Shown in pieces: positions 1-6,603 of a stretch of 64,000 nt of DNA; the first letter of the stretch is position 1; each line of letters begins with the position of its first letter. Made by a program: the position numbers and the translations under genes. The stretch comes from an uncultured Bacteroidales bacterium (GTDB lineage: Bacteria > Bacteroidota > Bacteroidia > Bacteroidales > Muribaculaceae). Under the pieces are notes generated by a model. That model saw nothing but the letters and a program-made list of their open reading frames with translations. It was not told where the DNA came from and ran no database searches. Where the stretch lies: positions 1 through 64,000 of the forward strand of contig CAMWLW010000002.1 in assembly GCA_947175245.1 (NCBI GenBank), given 5' to 3'.

Positions 1-289
1 AGCAGGAATATAGACAGTTACAACGATTTCAGCCTGCAAATTGACCTATACGCCTCAAATTTTTGGTTAACTTTGCATTTGGATTACCTCGTGGTGATCT
101 AAGACATTTTGGTTAATAAAGAGAGCGTATGCTTATCTTGTAGTCTGAAACCTGAGAAATTTCGGCCTAATGGACATTTTGGGTGATGAAATTGCCTCAA
201 AAAATCACTAATGGACATTTCGGGTGATAATATACATATTTAGTAGTGCCTACACAAATATTCATCAATAAGTTTCTTTCGATTTTCTT

Positions 290-311
290 GGCCTAATGGA
301 CATATTAGGCC
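290..311. promoter_or_regulatory. Inverted repeat GGCCTAAT-N6-ATTAGGCC, operator-like
   Basis: Two perfect 8-bp arms are separated by ggacat. The repeat ends 11 bp before a TACATTTG -7 box, so it sits where a -33 element or an activator/repressor site would be for the gene at 346. The left arm and spacer belong to the GGCCTAATGGACATTT repeat family at 165-180 and 37962-37981. Its function is inferred from position only. Confidence 0.5.
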
Positions 312-322
312 TAATTTTTTCT

Positions 323-330
323 TACATTTG
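323..330 (+). promoter_or_regulatory. -7 box TACATTTG
   Basis: This matches the Bacteroidota TAnnTTTG -7 consensus 15 nt before the ATG at 346. The implied 5' leader is only about ten bases. No clear -33 TTG lies at the usual spacing; the inverted repeat occupies that position. Confidence 0.55.
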
Positions 331-345
331 TTACCTGAATAAGTT

Positions 346-1062
346 ATGGGAAATGATTTTCTTGACAAAAGAGGTAATTACAGAGAGTTGAGATGTTTTC
401 AGTTGGCTGAACATCTCTATGACATTCCTTTTATATTTTGCGAACGTTTTATCGGGCGCGGCGACCGCACAAAAGACCAGATGGTTCAGGCTGCGCGCAG
501 TATCAAGCAGAATATCGCAGAAGGTAGTAGTGCCGCGGCAATGTCTACCCAAACCGAAATGTTCCTGACAAATGTAGGTAAGAGCAGTCAGCAAGAACTT
601 TTGCTTGACTATGAAGATTATCTGATAACGCGTGGTTTGGCAAAATGGGGGCTTGAAGATCCACGACTAAAAAATGTGCGTGCGGCTTTGAGGCAGCGTA
701 TGACTCGGGAATTTATGATTGAGAAGGCAAAAGGCTGGAGTGATGAGACCATAGCGAATGTTGCCATAACACTGGTGCATCAATGTGACAGGATGCTAAC
801 GGGGCTGTTAGAGTATCAGAAGCAGCAATTTCTTCAAAAAGGTGGCATCAAGGAACAAATGGCTAAGGCGCGAATGGAGGTCAGGGAAACTCAGAGAACT
901 CAGAGCTCGCATCGTATAGCTCCTGACTGTCCGATATGCGGAAAACCGATGATAATGAGGATGCCGAGACAGGGTAATCAGCCCGGGCGCGAGTTTTGGG
1001 GTTGCAGCGATTATCCCCGATGCAAAGGCACGCGGCAAATAGATGATAGTATTAATAAATGA
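346..1062 (+). CDS. Four-helix-bundle protein with C-terminal topoisomerase-type zinc finger
   Basis: 238 aa. Residues about 15-160 resemble the four-helix-bundle 'suffix' family related to S23/IVS-encoded proteins, including the QMVQAARSIKQNIAEGS motif typical of that fold. The C-terminus (about 195-230) carries CPICGKPM followed by FWGCSDYPRCKGT, the four-cysteine zinc ribbon found at the end of topoisomerase I. The combination suggests nucleic-acid binding, but no catalytic residues are visible and the role is unknown. The ATG at 346 follows a TACATTTG box. The gene is followed after 15 nt by the DKNYY-repeat gene, so the two may be cotranscribed. The fold assignment is from motif recognition. 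Confidence 0.85.
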   Translation: MGNDFLDKRGNYRELRCFQLAEHLYDIPFIFCERFIGRGDRTKDQMVQAARSIKQNIAEGSSAAAMSTQTEMFLTNVGKSSQQELLLDYEDYLITRGLAKWGLEDPRLKNVRAALRQRMTREFMIEKAKGWSDETIANVAITLVHQCDRMLTGLLEYQKQQFLQKGGIKEQMAKARMEVRETQRTQSSHRIAPDCPICGKPMIMRMPRQGNQPGREFWGCSDYPRCKGTRQIDDSINK

Positions 1063-1077
1063 TATAATAGAATACCG

Positions 1078-1683
1078 ATGAAACAGGCTGCAATATTTTT
1101 AATTGCAATATTTTGTTCTCTTGCAGGGCTAGCACAGGAGCGCCACGACGGTCACAGTTTGCATGATAAGTATGAGGCGAGCCGACATCACCGGCCGGCG
1201 TATTTTGTAAGCGATAATGCGGTGTATTTTCAAGGCCGTATTGTTGAGGGTGCGTCGGCAATGTCATTCCGCATACTGCGCGACGGATATGCCAAGGATG
1301 ATTGGTCGGTGTATTATTGCGGGCACGCAATCAGTGGCGCGAGCAGCATGTCGTTCAAGGTACTCGGATATGGATATGCTAAGGATGACTGGAACGTGTA
1401 CTATAATGGTGCGAAGATTGACGGCGCGTCGGCCAATTCGTTCGCAGTGCTGTCTGACTGGTATGCGCGCGACAACTGGAGTGTCTATTATGACGGGCGC
1501 AAGATTCAAGGCGCGTCGGTCGACAGTTTCAAAGTGCTGCGCGACGGATATGCGCGTGACAACTGGAGCGCATATTTTGATGGCGTGAAGATTGATGGCG
1601 CGTCGGTCGACAGCTTCAAAGTGCTTCGCGACGGCTATGCACGCGATAACTGGAACACCTATTATTGGGGTCGGAAGATTTGA
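1078..1683 (+). CDS. Secreted DKNYY-type repeat protein
   Basis: 201 aa with an N-terminal signal peptide (MKQAAIFLIAIFCSLAGLA). The rest is about five tandem 29-residue units of the form W(S/N)VYYxGxxIxGASxxSFxVLxxxYAxD(D/N), which matches the DKNYY repeat family. The repeat is also visible in DNA as an 87-bp period; the last two units are nearly identical, so copy number could change by recombination without a frame change. The protein is likely exported to the periplasm or surface; its ligand is unknown. It lies just downstream of the four-helix/zinc-finger gene. Confidence 0.85.
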   Translation: MKQAAIFLIAIFCSLAGLAQERHDGHSLHDKYEASRHHRPAYFVSDNAVYFQGRIVEGASAMSFRILRDGYAKDDWSVYYCGHAISGASSMSFKVLGYGYAKDDWNVYYNGAKIDGASANSFAVLSDWYARDNWSVYYDGRKIQGASVDSFKVLRDGYARDNWSAYFDGVKIDGASVDSFKVLRDGYARDNWNTYYWGRKI

Positions 1684-1701
1684 TCAAGTTTACTTTCGGG
1701 G

Positions 1702-2715
1702 TCAGAATTTGATTCGTGAGAATATTTTGTGTGTCATGTATGCAAGAAATATGGATATAGCGTAGGTCGCGCATACAAACAGTATCTCATTATATCCCTG
1801 CATGATGTCGCTTAATCGTGTCAGTACCATTCCATGAACGAGGTAAAGTTCCATTGAAAAGGCTCCGACCCACATCAGTGGCTTCCATTTTAGCATGCCT
1901 AAGAGTCGAATCAATATGTACACACAGGTGACTTGGAACATGATACCGACACAAATAAACATTAGAGTCAACATCTTATAAATAAATGGTAAAGATGCTG
2001 CTTTGGAAAGATAAGAAATTGATGGCGTTATGCAAAATAAGCATATAATCAGTCCGATCGACCCAACCAAAAACATAACGGGATATTTTTGGAGCCATCC
2101 CGTTATTTTATCATCATAGAAACCTATATAGTAACCAAGATTTATGGCCGGTAATGTCACATACCAATAGCCTCCCCACTTGCAATAACAGCAAATGAAT
2201 GCCATATATGCAACGTTAATTGCAAGAAATATCATACCGGTACGCATTAGCGTTTTGCCAATCAGTGCGCTAAAGTAGAATGCAATATAGGCATATATAA
2301 TGGCGTATATGAACCATGAGAATGGCAATGGAGTGTCTCCGTTTGTAGCAAAAGACACAGCTTGATGTGTCAACGTTCTGCCTCCAAGCCATGCTGCAAT
2401 TATCTCTATAATGGTGAGTAATATAAACAAAGGCAATATCTTTGAGAAGCGTTTCTTAAAAAAACCGTTGAGATAAGATGCACCCTTATGTTTAAATGAA
2501 ACAAATAATCCGTAGCCTGACAGCAGAAAGAAAATGGCGACAATATGCTCACCAATTCTTGGCAAAAATGTGCCGAGAATTGGTATCTGTATATGTGGAC
2601 TGAGGTGGTGAGCTACTATCAAAAGTGCGAGTAAGCCTCTGAGCGGGTCGGTGGTTGCGCGGTCAAAAGGCTTGAGTGTATGAATCTGTTCTTTGAAAAA
2701 AGTCGTAATAGACAT
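1702..2715 (-). CDS. Acyltransferase family 3 membrane protein (OafA/NodX type)
   Basis: 337 aa with roughly ten hydrophobic segments. The N-terminal RGLLALLIVAHHLS contains the conserved Arg and His region of acyltransferase family 3, and FFLLSGYGLF follows as in relatives. Family members O-acylate polysaccharides, glycans or lipids from the cytoplasmic membrane. The acceptor cannot be read from the sequence, and no glycan-synthesis genes are adjacent. It is downstream of three secreted-protein genes on the same strand, with about 55 nt to the nearest. The surrounding DNA is AT-richer than the core genes, which hints at an accessory origin. Confidence 0.85.
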   Translation of the reverse strand: MSITTFFKEQIHTLKPFDRATTDPLRGLLALLIVAHHLSPHIQIPILGTFLPRIGEHIVAIFFLLSGYGLFVSFKHKGASYLNGFFKKRFSKILPLFILLTIIEIIAAWLGGRTLTHQAVSFATNGDTPLPFSWFIYAIIYAYIAFYFSALIGKTLMRTGMIFLAINVAYMAFICCYCKWGGYWYVTLPAINLGYYIGFYDDKITGWLQKYPVMFLVGSIGLIICLFCITPSISYLSKAASLPFIYKMLTLMFICVGIMFQVTCVYILIRLLGMLKWKPLMWVGAFSMELYLVHGMVLTRLSDIMQGYNEILFVCATYAISIFLAYMTHKIFSRIKF

Positions 2716-2770
2716 TGTGATATGCTGGTGATGGTAGTAATATCAGAACGGTGTATCAGTCAGTTTCATT

Positions 2771-3649
2771 TTACTGTCGTTTCAGGGTGACTGACTTCTT
2801 GTTGCCCCAGACATTCTTGGGCAATGTCAAGGTTCTGAGGCGTTTGATGGTCAGGTATATAGTATCTTGGGCGGCTATGCTCATCCGAAGATTGGCCGCC
2901 GAATCCTGAGTACATGTCAAGAATATGTTACCCCTTGATATGTTGCATGTTCCCAATTTTAATATCTGCGGGACCGAAGCCATTTTTCGGGTGTCTTTTT
3001 TTGTAAATTCGTATGTAGAATCGGCATTAAGTTTCAACATATAGACATACTTTCCTGACTTGCCGACGTAATTTCCAACGAGACTTTCAATTCGATAATA
3101 TGGCAACTCGGTAATTACGACAACCAAGGGCGTCCGTGGTGTACGACATCCTATATTACCGATTTTTTTTATTATTCTGAAATCAGAGACTCCATATTCG
3201 TCCAAGTCGGCAAACTCAGTCATTATAATATGCTTTATATACTCCTGTCCTCCTAAAGCGTCGCCGGCCGATACTTTAGATTTACTCTTATAAAAATTTC
3301 CGTTAATTATTATTGGTAAAGATTCACGGTATGAAGTCGTGATTTTGACTACACCATTGCAGTTGACAAAACCATAATCGGCCGCCTCGATAGAATCAAT
3401 AACAGTAATTTCACTAATATTGTTACGATTTATGAAATATAATGAGCTGACTGCCAATACTGCCGCACTGTCACTTCTCATTTGGTCGAGAGTGTAATCG
3501 AATACTGAGTCATTAAGCGCGACACCATCCACGACCCAAAGAGTCTTAGCCCGACGTTCAGATGGCTGATCTTCAGTCATAGGCCTGGCTGAAAGACATA
3601 GGGCAAAAAAGCCTGTTATCAGTCCAATAATAATTCTGCTGATTTTCAT
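2771..3649 (-). CDS. Secreted protein with TonB-plug-like segment
   Basis: 292 aa with a signal peptide (MKISRIIIGLITGFFALCLSA). Residues about 37-105 read LWVVDGVALND, then NISEITVIDSIEAADYG, then NCNGVVKITT. This mirrors the plug domain of SusC-type receptors (VVDGV, DIESIEVLKDAxAxALYG, NGVILITTK). There is no beta-barrel after it, so it is a free-standing plug-like domain followed by about 180 unassigned residues. Such free plugs occur in other Bacteroidota envelope proteins. The role is unknown, possibly protein-protein contact in the periplasm. It is 22 nt downstream of the lipoprotein-like gene on the same strand. Confidence 0.75.
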   Translation of the reverse strand: MKISRIIIGLITGFFALCLSARPMTEDQPSERRAKTLWVVDGVALNDSVFDYTLDQMRSDSAAVLAVSSLYFINRNNISEITVIDSIEAADYGFVNCNGVVKITTSYRESLPIIINGNFYKSKSKVSAGDALGGQEYIKHIIMTEFADLDEYGVSDFRIIKKIGNIGCRTPRTPLVVVITELPYYRIESLVGNYVGKSGKYVYMLKLNADSTYEFTKKDTRKMASVPQILKLGTCNISRGNIFLTCTQDSAANLRMSIAAQDTIYLTIKRLRTLTLPKNVWGNKKSVTLKRQ

Positions 3650-3671
3650 CGTTTATTATCGGAAGATTTAA

Positions 3672-4676
3672 TCAATTGGCGTCATCTACGGCTATTGGGA
3701 CTAAGCCTGTGGCGGATTCAGTCGTGTCCGGCTCCGTGTCGATTGGGATGAGTGGGAGGACTTCTTTAATAATCGTGTCGGGAAATACCTTGTCGATTTT
3801 TGAAATTTTGTATGATTTTCCATCGACTTCCATGTAAACACTGTCCGTTCGGTTCTTGTTGTTGGGGTCGGGTTTGAATTTTACCTTGAATGAGTAGTTT
3901 TCCAAGGGGCATTTATAACCGTCCAAATTATCTATGTTAGTGGTTTGGTTTGCGTATCTGAAATCGATATCATCAGGAACGACTTGAAGTGTACCGGCAC
4001 AAAGTTGATCTGTAATCTCGTTGGTACAGTAAAGGTCAAACACACGTTTCATGTCTGCGGCCGACGAGTGTGCCGCCATTTCGTTAAGGTACATAGCCAG
4101 GAAGTAAGCGATTACACAATTTCCCTCGGCTGCCGGATCGCAGTACATGTCGATGATGTTTGATGTGCCGTCAGGCAAAATTTGGTATAGTAAATCCCAA
4201 CCGATATCCGAATCGGGTATAAAACATCCGAAATACAAGTAAATAGCTGAGTCTGAAACCCAATGAATATAGCCACCGGTGTGCATCTCAAACTCACCTT
4301 CGGTACCGGTCAGGTCTTTTGTTCGTATTTCTTTATTGGAATACACCACTTTATTATCATACAATAGGGTCACAAAGACCGATGAATCTCTTACAGTCCA
4401 ATAGGGCGAATCTTCTTTATACCAATAATGCTTTACGACGACTACTACATTATTGGAATCTTTGGTAGTTTTGACAGTCCAATGCCCTATCACGGTATCT
4501 TCAATCACTCGGCCTTTCATTTCTATTGAGGCAATATCGATTACCGAATCCTCGAATACCGAATCCTCGGCCAGGGTTTGCGGTTGAGGTGATACATAGC
4601 CTGTTTTGCCTTTCCCGGTGCAGGCAACGGCTATGGCCGATATAATCAAAACAGTAATCCAAATTAAATTTCTCAT
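3672..4676 (-). CDS. Putative lipoprotein, unknown function
   Basis: 334 aa. The N-terminus MRNLIWITVLIISAIAVACTG looks like a lipoprotein signal with the acylated Cys at 19, although the -3 residue is not the usual Leu. The middle part is beta-rich, and the second half has a helical stretch (CVIAYFLAMYLNEMAAHSSAADMKRVFDLYCT) followed by short strands. That is loosely like DUF3828-type periplasmic domains, but I cannot assign it. It sits between two other secreted-protein genes and probably shares their transcript. Confidence 0.7.
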   Translation of the reverse strand: MRNLIWITVLIISAIAVACTGKGKTGYVSPQPQTLAEDSVFEDSVIDIASIEMKGRVIEDTVIGHWTVKTTKDSNNVVVVVKHYWYKEDSPYWTVRDSSVFVTLLYDNKVVYSNKEIRTKDLTGTEGEFEMHTGGYIHWVSDSAIYLYFGCFIPDSDIGWDLLYQILPDGTSNIIDMYCDPAAEGNCVIAYFLAMYLNEMAAHSSAADMKRVFDLYCTNEITDQLCAGTLQVVPDDIDFRYANQTTNIDNLDGYKCPLENYSFKVKFKPDPNNKNRTDSVYMEVDGKSYKISKIDKVFPDTIIKEVLPLIPIDTEPDTTESATGLVPIAVDDAN

Positions 4677-4721
4677 ATACTATTGTTTATGTGTAAATTG
4701 GTTGATTGGGTGTTTAATTTG

Positions 4722-5621
4722 TCACCACCACGGGTTTTTATATACAGTACGGCGTTCGCCATTTTCGGTTTCGATAACTTCAAAGTCGCCCCATTGCATG
4801 TATCTATCCCATTCAGGGGATTTGTATTCAGGGTTGACCATAATATCTCCGGCTCCTATATCAAAATCAAAACAGAATGGCAAGCGGTAGTCTCCCCACA
4901 CGCAGCGTTTGGCCTCATTGGGATTATCGTAACTCTGCCATGTACCTACATAGGTACGGTTCTCATAACTATCGGCTACTGAATTCCGATCGTCAACCTG
5001 TAATAAATCGGGAGCGGCACTATCTATATAACCGTATGCCCCGAATATGCCTTTAAATTCCCCACTGTCTTTTTGTGCGGTATCTTCCCGTAGAGAGTAA
5101 TCGGCTATTATCACATAGTAGTCAAGATAATCAGCATCAGGCATAAAGTATATTTTCTTTATTTTGATTTCACCTGCGAAATCTCTTACGACCGACTTGA
5201 CTTTTGTACGACCACGCACGGCGTATGTAACCGAATCAGTCCTAACTACATCGGGATAGGTATAAATTTCAATTCGACTGAAATCATTACCGAGTACACC
5301 ATTGACAGGGGATTCAGCACAAGAGAAAAATTGTGGATCTAAGCTGATTTTACCGTCAATAAATTGTTGTGTGCAGTCCTCATACAACCTTCCGTCGAGC
5401 GGAGTCATATAAATTTCAAAAGCATCGCTGTAATCGGCTCTATTGATGTCAAGCGCTTTATAGTCAATTGAATAATGTTCTGCGCCACCCGCTGTCCGTT
5501 CAATCTTGAGCGGACTGATATCGTTACACGCTGAACTTTCCTTGCCTTGTGCCCAAAGATTGAGGGAGAGTGCAAAGCCAATGCACACAATCACTATTTT
5601 ATATTTATAGATATTTGCCAT
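4722..5621 (-). CDS. Secreted protein, unknown function
   Basis: 299 aa from the ATG at 5621, which gives a clean signal peptide (MANIYKYKIVIVCIGFALSLNLWAQ). The track's longer start at 5654 would add MVVSDIFVTLR and place the start inside the Fic palindrome, so it is less likely. A TAACTTTG box (minus strand, 5632-5625) ends only three bases before this ATG, which would make the mRNA nearly leaderless. The mature protein is acidic, beta-rich and ends in tryptophans (YKNPWW). No family is recognised. It is the first gene of the minus-strand group running to 1702 and is divergent from fic. Confidence 0.7.
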   Translation of the reverse strand: MANIYKYKIVIVCIGFALSLNLWAQGKESSACNDISPLKIERTAGGAEHYSIDYKALDINRADYSDAFEIYMTPLDGRLYEDCTQQFIDGKISLDPQFFSCAESPVNGVLGNDFSRIEIYTYPDVVRTDSVTYAVRGRTKVKSVVRDFAGEIKIKKIYFMPDADYLDYYVIIADYSLREDTAQKDSGEFKGIFGAYGYIDSAAPDLLQVDDRNSVADSYENRTYVGTWQSYDNPNEAKRCVWGDYRLPFCFDFDIGAGDIMVNPEYKSPEWDRYMQWGDFEVIETENGERRTVYKNPWW

Positions 5622-5651
5622 ACGCAAAGTTACAAAAATATCTGACACGAC

Positions 5652-5679
5652 CAAAACTTGCCGATATCGGCAAGTTTTG
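5652..5679. promoter_or_regulatory. Perfect 28-bp palindrome, likely operator of fic
   Basis: The sequence CAAAACTTGCCGATAT continues as its exact reverse complement, centred on GATATC, with no mismatch over 28 bp. It ends one base before the TATCTTTG -7 box of the Fic gene and would cover its -33 region. An 11-nt half-site CTTGCCGATAT recurs at 5710-5720 over the start codon. A bound dimer would block fic transcription and could also affect the divergent gene. The Fic protein has its own N-terminal helix-turn-helix, so autoregulation is a reasonable inference. Confidence 0.75.
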
Positions 5680-5680
5680 C

Positions 5681-5688
5681 TATCTTTG
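5681..5688 (+). promoter_or_regulatory. -7 box TATCTTTG of the fic gene
   Basis: Exact TAnnTTTG match, one base after the palindrome and 30 nt before the ATG at 5719. It supports the start at 5719 over the track's TTG at 5677, which lies upstream of the expected transcription start. Confidence 0.6.
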
Positions 5689-5718
5689 CGTCATATTTTG
5701 AATGTAATTCTTGCCGAT

Positions 5719-6603
5719 ATGGAGTATATTTCAGTTAAAGAATGGGCTGAGGAACATGGTGTCGCTGAGCGTACCGCCAGAAATTATTGCGCGCAGGGTA
5801 AAATAGAAGGCGCGTATCTCGTTGGGAAAACATGGAATATACCGATAGACGCTGAATTACCGAAACATAGGAGGGTATTAAAAGAGTCGCCTTTATTGTC
5901 GGTCTTGAAGGCGGAGAAAGCCGGCAAGACTACGGGAGGCATTTATCACCGCATACAGATAGATCTGACTTATAGCTCAAACCATATGGAGGGTAGCCGA
6001 CTGACGCATGAGCAGACGCGGTATATTTTTGAAACCAATACGATTGGCGTTACCGGCCAGTCGGTTAATGTAGATGATATTATCGAGACGACAAATCATT
6101 TCCGTGCGATTGACTTTATTATTGATGATTGTGCCAGTAAGCTAACTGAGGCTTATATCAAGTATCTTCATTACCTGTTGAAATCGGGGACATCGGACGA
6201 GCGAAAAGATTGGTTCATGGTCGGAGACTACAAGAAACTACCAAATGAAGTCGGTGGAAATGATACGGTCGAACCTGAGAATGTCCATAGAGAGATTAAG
6301 GCTCTATTGAAGGAGTATAACGCAAATAAACGGCCATCGATTGAGGATATTATAGATTTTCATTATCGGTTTGAAGCGATACATCCGTTTCAAGACGGGA
6401 ACGGACGTGTCGGTCGACTGATAATGTTTCGTGAATGTCTGCGATTAGGACATGTGCCGTTCATCATTACTGATGAACTGAAGCTTTTCTATTACAATGG
6501 TCTGCGCAACTGGCCGGCAGTAAAAGGCTATTTGATGGACACTTGTCTGACGGCTCAGGATAATTTCAAAATTCTTCTCGGGAAGTTCAGGATCAAGGGT
6601 TAG
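5719..6603 (+). CDS. Fic family protein with N-terminal helix-turn-helix
   Basis: 294 aa from ATG 5719. Residues 1-50 form an excisionase/MerR-like helix-turn-helix (VKEWAEEHGVAERTARNYCAQGKI, then GKTWNIP). The Fic core has HPFQDGNGR at about 222-230, with the catalytic His and the phosphate-binding loop intact. SNHMEG at about 87-92 fits the (S/T)xxxE(G/N) inhibitory motif placed N-terminal to the Fic core, so this is a class II enzyme expected to be held inactive until the Glu moves. Known family members transfer AMP or related groups to protein hydroxyls; the target here is unknown. No separate antitoxin is adjacent. The stop overlaps the convergent tamL stop. Confidence 0.9.
   Translation: MEYISVKEWAEEHGVAERTARNYCAQGKIEGAYLVGKTWNIPIDAELPKHRRVLKESPLLSVLKAEKAGKTTGGIYHRIQIDLTYSSNHMEGSRLTHEQTRYIFETNTIGVTGQSVNVDDIIETTNHFRAIDFIIDDCASKLTEAYIKYLHYLLKSGTSDERKDWFMVGDYKKLPNEVGGNDTVEPENVHREIKALLKEYNANKRPSIEDIIDFHYRFEAIHPFQDGNGRVGRLIMFRECLRLGHVPFIITDELKLFYYNGLRNWPAVKGYLMDTCLTAQDNFKILLGKFRIKG

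Larger units (their letters stand above)
1..345. other. Gene-free region with repeated CTAATGGACATTT motif
   Basis: No convincing ORF is seen. The stretch is AT-rich and holds degenerate copies of one motif. Two good copies, CTAATGGACATTT followed by (T/C)GGGTGAT, lie at 167-190 and 208-231. A weaker relative is at 103-118, and a palindromic form is at 290-311. A TAACTTTG -7-like box at 68-75 could start a plus-strand transcript, but no reading frame follows it. The region may be a regulatory array for the gene at 346 or the remains of a mobile element. Confidence 0.6.

Noticed and set aside
1297-1683. Tandem 87-bp repeats as a CRISPR array
   Set aside because: The repeats are in frame, encode DKNYY units and have no unique spacers. 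No CRISPR array was seen anywhere in the window.
5566-5651. Additional small gene between the divergent starts near fic
   Set aside because: The frames there are short extensions of known genes and the space is filled by promoter elements.
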